From positions 1 to 15,808 of the forward strand of contig CANPZQ010000033.1 in the NCBI GenBank assembly GCA_947588775.1: DNA of 15,808 nt, read 5' to 3'. This document shows positions 7,455 through 13,710 of this stretch, in pieces; position 1 is the first letter of the stretch; each line of letters starts with the position of its first letter. The translations under genes and the position numbers were made by a program. The stretch comes from an uncultured Clostridia bacterium (GTDB lineage: Bacteria; Bacillota; Clostridia; Oscillospirales; Ruminococcaceae). Under the pieces are notes generated by a model. The model did not search any database, was not told where the DNA came from, and worked only from the letters and a program-made list of their open reading frames with translations.

Positions 7455-7491
7455 ATCCCCCTACCCCACAACAGAAAGGACCGCACACCCC

Positions 7492-8010
7492 ATGCCCCAA
7501 CAACTTCAAAACGTATCCCACGGCTTCGGGCCGTTCTGGGAGCCGGACAGCGAAATCCTAATCTTAGGGAGCTTCCCCTCCGTCAAAAGCCGCGAGCAGG
7601 CGTTCTACTACGGCCACCCGCAAAACCGCTTCTGGCGCGTTCTTGCGCAAATTTACGGCGAGCCCGCGCCCCAAAGCCTCCCCGAAAAAAAGGAGCTCCT
7701 TCGGCGGCATAAAATCGCCCTCTGGGACGTAATCGAGCGTTGCGACATACGCGGGTCGAGCGACGCGTCGATTAAAAACCCGCTCCCCGCCGACCTTTTC
7801 GGCATCGCGGAAAAATGCCCGCTTCGCCGCGTCGTTCTCAACGGAAAAACCGCCGAGCGGCTTTTTTTGAAGTTTTTTGAGGATTTTCCGGTGAAAGCCG
7901 CGGCCGCGCCGTCAACAAGCCCCGCGAACGCGCAGGTCGGCTTCGAGGAGCTTGTAATAAAATGGAAAAATGTCTTGACAGCTCCCCTGCCGTGTGATAT
8001 AATTAGGTAA
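7492..8010 (+). CDS. DNA-deoxyinosine (hypoxanthine) glycosylase, UDG family 6
   Basis: A 172-residue base-excision repair enzyme expected to remove hypoxanthine, the product of adenine deamination, from DNA. It has the family signature: GFGPFWEPDSEILILGSFPS (11-30), SREQAFYYGHPQNRFW (33-48, with the likely catalytic Asn45), ALWDVIERC (76-84), VLNG (115-118) and PSTSPANA (140-147). I chose ATG 7492 because the family signature starts at residue 11 and AGAAAGGA (7473-7480) lies 11 bases upstream. The frame is open back to 7291, but that extension is translated repeat DNA rich in Pro. No promoter is obvious in the C-rich upstream region. The final ~12 codons overlap a perfect promoter for the next gene, so the C-terminus (after IKWKNV) may be non-conserved. 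A mismatch-specific uracil glycosylase is a less likely reading. Confidence 0.88.
   Translation: MPQQLQNVSHGFGPFWEPDSEILILGSFPSVKSREQAFYYGHPQNRFWRVLAQIYGEPAPQSLPEKKELLRRHKIALWDVIERCDIRGSSDASIKNPLPADLFGIAEKCPLRRVVLNGKTAERLFLKFFEDFPVKAAAAPSTSPANAQVGFEELVIKWKNVLTAPLPCDIIR
7975..8003 (+). promoter_or_regulatory. Perfect consensus promoter inside the glycosylase 3' end
   Basis: TTGACA (7975-7980), a 17-base spacer and TATAAT (7998-8003), plus an extended -10 TGA (7995-7997). Every consensus base matches. The predicted RNA start is about 8010, the last base of the glycosylase stop codon, about 26 bases before the next ATG. Confidence 0.92.
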
Positions 8011-8035
8011 AGATTTTATTTTCGGAGGGATATTT

Positions 8036-8650
8036 ATGTCAAAGTTTTCAAAGCTCTGCGCCGTTTTCGCGGCGTCACTGACGCTTCTTTGCGGCTGCTC
8101 GGGCGGCGGCTCGCCCGCCTCTGGAGCCTCGTTCACCCCTGAAACCTCCCCCGCCGCCCTCCTCCATGGGGGCGAGCCCCATGAAACCGAACCGCACGAC
8201 GATTTCGACTGCGGGGTTGAGGGCTGCACCATTGTCGGCGAGCACTCGCATGACGACGAGCACCATGACGAGGAATCCCACGACGATTTCGACTGCGGCG
8301 TAGAAGGTTGCACCATCGCCGGCGAGCACTCGCACCATGACGAACACCACGACGAAGAATCTCACAGCGATTTTGACTGCGGGGTCGAGGGTTGCACCAT
8401 CGCCGGCGAGCATTCGCACGACGAGGAGCACCACGACGAAGAATCTCACAGCGATTTTGACTGCGGGGTCGAGGGTTGCACCATCGCCGGCGAGCACTCA
8501 CATGACGACGAGCACCATGACGAAGAATCCCACGACGACTTCGACTGCGGGGTCGAGGGTTGCACCATTGTCGGCGAGCATTCGCACGATGACGAGCATC
8601 ACGACGAAGAATCCCACGAAGCCGACCACCACGGCGGCGAACACCACTGA
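8036..8650 (+). CDS. Lipoprotein of five His/Asp/Cys-rich 28-residue repeats, putative metal binder
   Basis: A 204-residue protein from ATG 8036, with a CGGAGGGA ribosome binding site 7 bases upstream. Residues 1-21 are a lipoprotein signal ending LLCGC, with Cys21 as the lipid anchor. A short Gly/Ser/Pro stretch follows, then five tandem 28-residue units (54-193) and a tail HEADHHGGEHH. Each unit reads H(D/S)DFDCGVEGCTI, then (V/A)GEHSH, then a run of Asp/Glu with HHDEES; it holds two Cys spaced C-x4-C and at least five His. In all I count 33 His and 10 repeat Cys. No enzyme domain is present. Binding of Zn, Cu or Ni at the cell surface, as store, sink or chaperone, is inferred from composition only. 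The perfect promoter suggests strong expression; I see no clear Zur- or CsoR-like operator. A long-loop terminator follows. Metal resistance or acquisition would be the natural roles. Confidence 0.88.
   Translation: MSKFSKLCAVFAASLTLLCGCSGGGSPASGASFTPETSPAALLHGGEPHETEPHDDFDCGVEGCTIVGEHSHDDEHHDEESHDDFDCGVEGCTIAGEHSHHDEHHDEESHSDFDCGVEGCTIAGEHSHDEEHHDEESHSDFDCGVEGCTIAGEHSHDDEHHDEESHDDFDCGVEGCTIVGEHSHDDEHHDEESHEADHHGGEHH
8195..8614 (+). repeat. Five tandem 84-bp coding repeats
   Basis: Units start at 8195, 8279, 8363, 8447 and 8531 and follow each other with no spacer. Units 3 and 4 are identical over their first 50 bases and differ at about six of 84 positions overall. Units 1 and 5 share Val where 2-4 have Ala. 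This pattern points to recent in-frame duplication or unequal exchange. The period is a multiple of 3, which also keeps other frames open. Confidence 0.95.
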
Positions 8651-8668
8651 GTATTCCCGAAAAACCGC

Positions 8669-8732
8669 AAAGCCCCCGCTCTATCCTCTGATTCCTGACT
8701 TTTGACCTCCGCCTTCCGGCCGGGGGTTTTTC
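8669..8732 (+). terminator. Long-loop terminator after the repeat lipoprotein
   Basis: AAAGCCCCCG (8669-8678) pairs with CGGGGGTTTT (8721-8730, one G-T wobble), followed by another T. The loop is about 42 bases, unusually long, with a small CCGGCCGG palindrome near its 3' side. Confidence 0.6.
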
Positions 8733-8791
8733 TTGTTCAAATTGTTGATTTTTCACCCGAAATTTTTGGCAGATTGTTCAACGGAAAAACG

Positions 8792-8820
8792 TTGACAAAA
8801 ATTGCAAATCAAGGTAAAAT
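8792..8820 (+). promoter_or_regulatory. Promoter of the NCS2 permease
   Basis: TTGACA (8792-8797), a 17-base spacer and TAAAAT (8815-8820, 5 of 6). The predicted RNA start is near 8827, which gives a ~97-base leader before the start codon. Confidence 0.85.
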
Positions 8821-8835
8821 GTTATTAGCTGTTAT

Positions 8836-8878
8836 CCTCGGGAAATGTTTTTTCCGGGGGCGGCACTATTGCGGAAAA
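8836..8878 (+). promoter_or_regulatory. Leader with two mutually exclusive hairpins
   Basis: Within the permease leader, TTTCCGGGG (8851-8859) can pair with CCTC-GGAAA (8836-8845, one bulged G and one wobble). Alternatively TTTTCCG (8850-8856) can pair perfectly with CGGAAAA (8872-8878). The two share bases, so only one can form. I could not match the conserved core of a purine riboswitch here. A regulatory role is inference. Confidence 0.35.
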
Positions 8879-8923
8879 TATTTGATTCACGCTATTTTCT
8901 GCGCAAAAGAAAGGATGAATAAA

Positions 8924-10363
8924 ATGGAAAAAGTTTTCAAGCTCAAGGAAAACGGTACCAACGTGCGCACCGAAATCGTTGCCGGCTTGACCACCTTCAT
9001 GACGATGGCCTATATCATCGCCCTGAACCCGAACCTTATTGTCGGCTTCGGACACGGTGCGTTCGGCGGCTTCGGCGATGACGGCGCGGCCGCTTGGAAC
9101 GGCGTTTTCATGGCGACCTGCCTTGCCTCGGCAGTTGCGATGTTCTGCATGGCGTTTCTGGCGAACAAGCCCTTCGCGCTTGCGCCGGGAATGGGTCTTA
9201 ACGCCTACTTTGCCGTCGTAATCGCACAGATTGCCGGCGCGGCGGGCTGCACCTACCTCGTCGGACTTCAGGCGGGGCTCTGCATTATCCTCATCGAGGG
9301 CATTATCTTCGTGCTGCTGTCCGTTTTCAACATAAGGCAGAAAATCGTCGAGGCGATTCCTCTCGGCGTTCGGCTCGGAATCGGCCCCGGTATCGGACTT
9401 ATGCTCATGAACATCGGCTTCGGCTCCAACGCCGGCGTGGGTGCGTCGAATGAAAACTACGTCATGCGCGACTTCTTCGGCGCGCTTGCCGCAAGCTCCG
9501 CCAAGGAAGCCCTCGGCGACTACTGGCCGACTATGGTTTTAACCGTCACCACTATGTTTATCGGCCTCTTCGCAATCATCATTCTCGCCCACTATAAGGT
9601 AAAGGGCGCGGTTCTTATCGGAATGCTCGCGGCGTCCGTCCTCAACTGGATTGGACAGCTCATTCTCGGCACCAACCCGTTTGCCTCTTTAAAGGAAGCA
9701 AGCTGGCTCCCTCCGTTCGGCGACATGGCGAGAACCACCCTCTTTAAGTTTGACTTCAAAACCCTCTTCTCCGTCGGCTGGGGAACCGTAATCGTTTTAA
9801 TAATCACCTTCTGCATTATCGACATGTTCGACACCATCGGAACCGTTATCGCGACCGCGAACCGCGCTCACATGGTCGACAAGGACGGCAACATGCCCCA
9901 GATGCGTGAAACCCTTCTCTCCGACGCCGTCGGAACCGTTGTCGGCGCATGCACCGGCACCTCGACCGTCACCACCTTCGTTGAATCCGCCTCCGGCGTT
10001 GAAGCGGGCGGCCGCACCGGCCTTACCGCCCTTACGACGGGAATTCTGTTCCTCGCCTGCATCTTCATCAGCCCGATTGCGGCGATTATCCCGCCCGCGG
10101 CGACCTCGGCGGCTCTGATTTACGTCGGCATTCTCATGCTCGGCGGCCTCAAGAGCATCGATTTGTCGGACATCTCCATCGCGGCCCCCGTTTTCATCAT
10201 GCTGCTCGCGATGCCGATTTCCGGCTCCATCGGCCACGGCATCGGCCTCGGCCTTATTACTTATTCGGTCATCAAGCTCTGCACCGGCAAGGCCAAGGAC
10301 GTATCCCTGCTTACGCTGATTATCTCGGCGATATTCCTGGTTAAGTTCTTTGTGGCGATTTGA
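8924..10363 (+). CDS. NCS2-family purine permease (hypoxanthine/guanine, PbuG/AzgA-like)
   Basis: A 479-residue integral membrane protein for proton-coupled uptake of purine bases. Family hallmarks are GLTTFMTMAYIIALNPNLI near the N-terminus, KPFALAPGMGLNAYF (mid-N-terminal substrate site), GPGIGLMLMNIGFG, DMFDTIGTVIATANRAHMVD, and ESASGVEAGGRTGLTA in the helix that contributes to the substrate pocket. About a dozen hydrophobic segments are visible, and the length is normal for the AzgA-like branch, which is longer-looped than uracil/xanthine carriers. I chose ATG 8924 because AAAGGA (8910-8915) is well spaced from it; ATG 8915 overlaps that site and the earlier open frame covers the promoter. 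The gene has its own promoter, leader and strong terminator, so it is probably a single-gene transcript. The exact base carried (hypoxanthine, guanine or adenine) cannot be read from the sequence. Confidence 0.92.
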   Translation: MEKVFKLKENGTNVRTEIVAGLTTFMTMAYIIALNPNLIVGFGHGAFGGFGDDGAAAWNGVFMATCLASAVAMFCMAFLANKPFALAPGMGLNAYFAVVIAQIAGAAGCTYLVGLQAGLCIILIEGIIFVLLSVFNIRQKIVEAIPLGVRLGIGPGIGLMLMNIGFGSNAGVGASNENYVMRDFFGALAASSAKEALGDYWPTMVLTVTTMFIGLFAIIILAHYKVKGAVLIGMLAASVLNWIGQLILGTNPFASLKEASWLPPFGDMARTTLFKFDFKTLFSVGWGTVIVLIITFCIIDMFDTIGTVIATANRAHMVDKDGNMPQMRETLLSDAVGTVVGACTGTSTVTTFVESASGVEAGGRTGLTALTTGILFLACIFISPIAAIIPPAATSAALIYVGILMLGGLKSIDLSDISIAAPVFIMLLAMPISGSIGHGIGLGLITYSVIKLCTGKAKDVSLLTLIISAIFLVKFFVAI

Positions 10364-10397
10364 GCCTGATACGAAAGCGCATATATTTAAGAACATT

Positions 10398-10433
10398 AAA
10401 GCCATATCCGAAAAATCGGGTATGGCTTTTTTA
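10398..10433 (+). terminator. Strong terminator of the permease gene
   Basis: A 13-pair stem (10398-10410 with 10417-10429, one wobble) has loop AAAAAT and continues into TTTTTT (10427-10432). Its left arm begins with AAA and is followed on the minus strand by TTTAAT, so it might act weakly on the convergent transcript as well. Confidence 0.93.
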
Positions 10434-10457
10434 TAGGCGGCTGCGCGCGGAAGTTTG

Positions 10458-10616
10458 TCACGCTGCGGGCGGATAAAACATCGGGTAATCGATTATGGCG
10501 GCGTGGGAATCACTGTCGTCCAAAGCCTTGAGCTGCGCGTCGGAAATAAGGAAGTAGTCATGGTCTGCGCCGAAACGCGTCGGCGTGAACTTTAAGCATT
10601 TTAGACACAATAGACC
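10458..10616 (-). pseudogene. Possible C-terminal gene remnant or small ORF
   Basis: On the minus strand a 52-codon frame between an in-frame TAG (10617-10619) and a TGA (10458-10460) encodes RFGADHDYFLISDAQLKALD and then DDSDSHAAIIDYPMFYPP. The composition and codon choice (GAC, GCG, ATC) resemble real genes here. There is no ATG, no ribosome binding site and no recognisable family. It is cut at its 5' side exactly where a short inverted repeat begins. It may be the tail of a lost gene or chance. Confidence 0.22.
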
Positions 10617-10644
10617 CTATTGTGCTTATTGTGCCTATTGTTCA
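10606..10644. repeat. Short inverted repeat plus three 9-bp TATTGTG repeats
   Basis: CACAATAG (10606-10613) and CTATTGTG (10617-10624) form a perfect 8-base inverted repeat around ACC. The right arm opens three tandem 9-base units beginning TATTGT (10618-10626, 10627-10635, 10636-10644). In the 10434-10670 gap I otherwise see only the possible remnant and a low-complexity pyrimidine-rich stretch at 10655-10690. Confidence 0.6.
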
Positions 10645-10670
10645 TGAACCCGCCGACTAACCACTGCCAA

Positions 10671-11597
10671 CTACTCACTATCCCCTATCCGGTACGTTCT
10701 CCCGCTGAGGTATCCGAGCAGGCCGTCGGGCGGGATATTGAACCTCAGCTTATAGGCGCGGAGCTCTTGGGTTTTGCGGTGATAACGGCGGTTTACGTCG
10801 TTGCGGCCGTATTTGCCGTCGCCGAGAATCGGGCAGCCGATATACGCCATATGCACCCTGATTTGGTGCGTCCTCCCGGTCACGAGCGTCACCTCGACCC
10901 GCGACAGCTCGCCGTCGGTTTCGAGCACGCGGTACTTTGTTATCGCGGTTTTCGAGGCGGGGGTTTTTGTTTTTCTGACATAAACCGTGTTCTCGCGCTC
11001 GACCTTCTCGAGGTAGGTTTTAATCGTTCCCTCATGCTCCCTCGGGGTTCCGACGACGGTGCAAAGGTAGGTTTTCTCAATTTTATGCTCGCGGATGGCC
11101 TCGTTCAGGATTCTTAGGCTCTCGGCGTTCTTTGCACAGATTACAAGCCCCTCGGTGTTGCGGTCGAGGCGGTTGCAGAGCGCGGGCGCGAAGCTCGTTT
11201 CATCGGCGGGGCGGTATTCGCCCTTGTTTTCGAGATATTTCGTCGCGCGCGCAATAAGGGTGTCGGCGCAGCCATCGCTGTCGGCGTGAACCGCAAGGCC
11301 GGAGGGCTTATTCAATATAAGTATATTTTCGTCCTCGTAGACGATATTTATTTCCCCGGGAATATCCGGGTTCGCGGCTTTCGGAGCCTTCGCGAAAAAC
11401 TCGTCGGGGATATACATTCTTATAATATCCCCCTCGGCGAGGCGGGTCGATATTTCACATCTTCGGCCGTTCAGTTTTATTTTTTTCTCGCGGATAAATT
11501 TGTAGAGCTTACCGTCCGGAAGCCCCGGCGCGGCCTTACGGATAAACCTGTCGGCGCGCTGTCCCGCGTCGTTGTGATTGATTATAAATTCGCGCAA
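10671..11597 (-). CDS. RluA-family pseudouridine synthase
   Basis: A 308-residue enzyme that isomerises uridine to pseudouridine in rRNA or tRNA. Residues about 1-65 form an S4-like RNA-binding domain (GQRADRFIR, KLYKFIREKKIKLNG). The catalytic domain follows, with VYEDENILILNKPSG (87-100), the catalytic loop NRLDRNTEGLVI (142-153, Asp145), KTYLCTV, and GRTHQIRVHMAYIGCPILGD near the C-terminus. NRLD instead of HRLD is a common variant in this family. The start is TTG at 11597: a TGA lies two codons upstream, and GGGGGGA sits 7 bases before it. The length is normal, but the last residues and the TAG fall in a low-complexity stretch shared with the intergenic region, so the tail may be recently acquired. 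A TTGACA-17-TATATT promoter lies upstream, and the gene is divergent from the CotH gene. Its target uridine (RluC-, RluD- or TruC-like) cannot be decided. Confidence 0.92.
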   Translation of the reverse strand: MREFIINHNDAGQRADRFIRKAAPGLPDGKLYKFIREKKIKLNGRRCEISTRLAEGDIIRMYIPDEFFAKAPKAANPDIPGEINIVYEDENILILNKPSGLAVHADSDGCADTLIARATKYLENKGEYRPADETSFAPALCNRLDRNTEGLVICAKNAESLRILNEAIREHKIEKTYLCTVVGTPREHEGTIKTYLEKVERENTVYVRKTKTPASKTAITKYRVLETDGELSRVEVTLVTGRTHQIRVHMAYIGCPILGDGKYGRNDVNRRYHRKTQELRAYKLRFNIPPDGLLGYLSGRTYRIGDSE

Positions 11598-11629
11598 CCG
11601 TCAATCCCCCCGAACTGATTTCTCATTTA

Positions 11630-11658
11630 AATATAGCCCCACGCGGAGGTTTTGTCAA
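11630..11658 (-). promoter_or_regulatory. Promoter of the pseudouridine synthase gene
   Basis: On the minus strand, TTGACA (11658-11653), a 17-base spacer and TATATT (11635-11630). The predicted start is near 11623, about 25 bases before the TTG start codon. Confidence 0.85.
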
Positions 11659-11709
11659 CGGAAAATCTTAAATTTTCGTAAATTTCGGGGATTTGTTACC
11701 GCTTTGTTA

Positions 11710-11759
11710 TTGATTTTTTCCGAGATGATGGTATAATTGTATCGAGAACGGTTTATACC
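11710..11759 (+). promoter_or_regulatory. Promoter of the CotH-type gene with overlapping inverted repeat
   Basis: TTGATT (11710-11715), a 16-base spacer and TATAAT (11732-11737). GGTATAA (11730-11736), which covers most of the -10, is repeated inverted as TTATACC (11753-11759), with 16 bases between the arms. This could be an operator for a repressor or a chance match. A leader of about 50 bases precedes the ATG. Confidence 0.65.
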
Positions 11760-11792
11760 CGATACCCCGCAAAAATGTAAAGGAGATTTATT

Positions 11793-13526
11793 ATGTTTCG
11801 TTTAAAAGCAGCAAAATCGGCCTTTCTGGCCTCGCTTATAATATCGTCGTCGGCGTTTTCGGCATGCGCGTCCATTAAAAACGACGGCGGCGGCTCGCCC
11901 GCATATACCCCCTCGCCCGCCGTCGACCCTCTTCCCGAAAATACTCAGGACCCGAACGTGCCGCTCCATGTTCTGACCGACGGCCCCGAAGAGCCGCAGC
12001 AGCCCTCCGTCACAAATCCCCCCGAAACCGAGCCCATGCCCGATACCGAACCCGCGCCGCAGACTATACCCGAAGCGACCGAAGCCCCCGAAACCGAAGC
12101 TGCGGAAACTCAGCCCGAGGGCGAAATCGTCGACGACTGGCGGTCGGGGCTTACGCTTGACGGCGGGGAGGACCCGGACGAGCTCTATGAAAAATTCCGC
12201 GTCGATAAAAGCGCGCGGGAGGGCTACTACCGAATGATAAGCGGCGAAACCGCGCTCCCGATTATACATGTTTCCACCGAAAACAACTCCGAGATACTCT
12301 CTTTGGACGACTATGTGAACTGCTTCGTCGAGGTGTTCAACTGCCCCGAGGGGCTCGAGCTCGAGGCGGCGAGCGGCGGGATTAGGGTTCGCGGAAACGC
12401 AAGCGCAAACTACGGAAAAGTCGACTGGATTCGCAAAAACACCGTTTCCTACCGAATCAAATTCAACGAGAAGCAGTCAATGCTCGGGCTTAACGACTAT
12501 GCGAGATGCCGTTCGTGGGTGCTTCTTAAGTCATACGAGGCGGCGATTGAGAACTATCTCGCCTTCGAGGCCGCAAGGGCTATAAACGGCGGGAAATACT
12601 TCTGCTCCGATTCGACCTTCGTCCAGCTCTATGTCAACGAAAAGTATATGGGGCCATATCTTCTCTGCGAGCAAACGCAGGCAAATTCGAACCGCGTCGA
12701 CATCAACGAGGCCGAAAACGGCTATACCGGAACCGACATCGGGTACCTTGTCGAGCTCGACAACTATGCTACCGGCGACGACCACCCGTATTTTCTGCTC
12801 AACTACAATCTCGAAGAGATAACCGACATATACGGAACGACGAGGATTCCGCGAAAATACGCCTATTCCGTCAAAAACGACCTCTACTCCGACGAGCAGC
12901 TTGATTTTATCGAGCGGTTCTTCGAGGTCGCATGGGAAATACCGATGAGGGCGATTAAGTACGGAGAATACTGCAAGGTCGACGAGGATTTCAATGTTAT
13001 CCCCGCGCAGGAGGAATTTTCCTCGGCGTATGACTGTATAAGCCGGATTTTCGACATAGATTCGGTCGTGGATATGTATATCACATACGAGCTTATAAAC
13101 GACCAGGACGTCGGCGGCGGAAGCTTCTTCTTCGCCGTTGATTTCGGAGCCGACCCGAAGTATGAAAAGCTGACGATGGTTGCGCCGTGGGACTTCGACT
13201 GGGCGTATTACGACTATTCGAGCGACGCGGACGGCGGCCTTTATGCCGCGCGCTTCAAGGACAGCTACTTCGTCGAAAACTGGGGCGACCGCTCGAACCC
13301 GTGGCTTATCCTGTTCTACTCCGCAGACTGGTTCCAGGAGCTTGTAAAGGAAAAATGGCGCGAGCGCGTCGACAGCCTTAACGCCGCCGTAGACGCGGTC
13401 GAGGACACCGTTGTAACCTACTCCGACGACCTGAACATGGACGGCACCCGCCGCACCGGAAGCGCGAAAACGACCCTGAACTGGGTGAGAAAGAGGATTG
13501 AGTACCTCGGGAGTTTGTGGGGATAA
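11793..13526 (+). CDS. CotH kinase-family lipoprotein
   Basis: A 577-residue protein from ATG 11793 (AAAGGAG at 11779-11785, 7 bases upstream). Residues 1-25 are a lipoprotein signal ending AFSAC (Cys25). Residues about 26-112 are a Pro/Glu/Thr-rich linker with repeated TEP/TEAPETEA-like wording, as expected for a spacer through the cell wall. The rest is a CotH domain: RVRGNASANYG (198-208), a YRIKFNEKQSMLGL strand, SWVLLKSYEAAIENYLAFEAA, QLYVNEKYMGPYLLCEQT, YLVELDNYA and APWDFDWAYYDY (Asp467 and Asp469 as likely metal-binding acids). CotH proteins are atypical kinases: in Bacillus spores CotH phosphorylates coat proteins, and secreted homologues occur with cellulosomes and spore surfaces. 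Here the target is unknown; phosphorylation of surface or spore proteins is inference. The gene appears monocistronic, divergent from the pseudouridine synthase gene. Confidence 0.85.
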   Translation: MFRLKAAKSAFLASLIISSSAFSACASIKNDGGGSPAYTPSPAVDPLPENTQDPNVPLHVLTDGPEEPQQPSVTNPPETEPMPDTEPAPQTIPEATEAPETEAAETQPEGEIVDDWRSGLTLDGGEDPDELYEKFRVDKSAREGYYRMISGETALPIIHVSTENNSEILSLDDYVNCFVEVFNCPEGLELEAASGGIRVRGNASANYGKVDWIRKNTVSYRIKFNEKQSMLGLNDYARCRSWVLLKSYEAAIENYLAFEAARAINGGKYFCSDSTFVQLYVNEKYMGPYLLCEQTQANSNRVDINEAENGYTGTDIGYLVELDNYATGDDHPYFLLNYNLEEITDIYGTTRIPRKYAYSVKNDLYSDEQLDFIERFFEVAWEIPMRAIKYGEYCKVDEDFNVIPAQEEFSSAYDCISRIFDIDSVVDMYITYELINDQDVGGGSFFFAVDFGADPKYEKLTMVAPWDFDWAYYDYSSDADGGLYAARFKDSYFVENWGDRSNPWLILFYSADWFQELVKEKWRERVDSLNAAVDAVEDTVVTYSDDLNMDGTRRTGSAKTTLNWVRKRIEYLGSLWG

Positions 13527-13548
13527 ATATATGCGCCCTTAAATCCGT

Positions 13549-13580
13549 TCCGCCCATGCGCGGGGCGGATTCATACGTTT
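13549..13580 (+). terminator. Weak terminator after the CotH-type gene
   Basis: TCCGCCC (13549-13555) pairs with GGGCGGA (13563-13569) around a 7-base loop, but only a broken T-rich stretch follows (TTCATACGTTT). It is the only good hairpin between this gene and the next promoter. Confidence 0.35.
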
Positions 13581-13633
13581 AATCCGGCTATATAAGCGGG
13601 CGTTTATGACGTTTTTGCGGCGCACTGCGCATA

Positions 13634-13662
13634 TTGACAAACTTAAAATTCGGTAGTATAAT
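13634..13662 (+). promoter_or_regulatory. Perfect consensus promoter of the rnhA-nifS-nifU unit
   Basis: TTGACA (13634-13639), a 17-base spacer and TATAAT (13657-13662), with no mismatch. The predicted start is near 13669, 42 bases before the rnhA ATG. I see no IscR- or Fur-like operator that I can name. Confidence 0.9.
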
Positions 13663-13710
13663 ATGAGTTAGCCTGAAACAACCGAAATATTACTGCGAAA
13701 AAGGGTAATA

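Noticed and set aside
7291..7491. Longer N-terminus for the hypoxanthine glycosylase
   Set aside because: The extra 67 residues translate repeat copy B, and the family signature begins 11 residues after ATG 7492.
7203..7712. Pro- and Gly-rich open frames on both strands across the 6982-7491 gap
   Set aside because: They are translations of the GC-rich inverted repeats, overlap each other on several frames, lack ribosome binding sites, and have compositions explained by C-runs and G-runs.
8195..8614. CRISPR-like array (regular 84-base period)
   Set aside because: The repeats abut with no spacers and form one in-frame coding sequence; this is a protein repeat.
8075..8756. Long minus-strand frames opposite the repeat lipoprotein
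   Set aside because: An 84-base period is a multiple of 3, so any stop-free frame in one unit stays open through all five. The plus frame has the signal peptide, ribosome binding site and promoter.
8730..8923. Purine riboswitch upstream of the purine permease
   Set aside because: I could not find the conserved aptamer core or its three-helix layout; only the simple alternative hairpins are visible.
9797..10405. 202-codon minus-strand frame opposite the permease gene
   Set aside because: It is antisense to strongly conserved NCS2 motifs, with a Gly/Asp/Arg-rich product typical of a shadow frame; it runs through the terminator.
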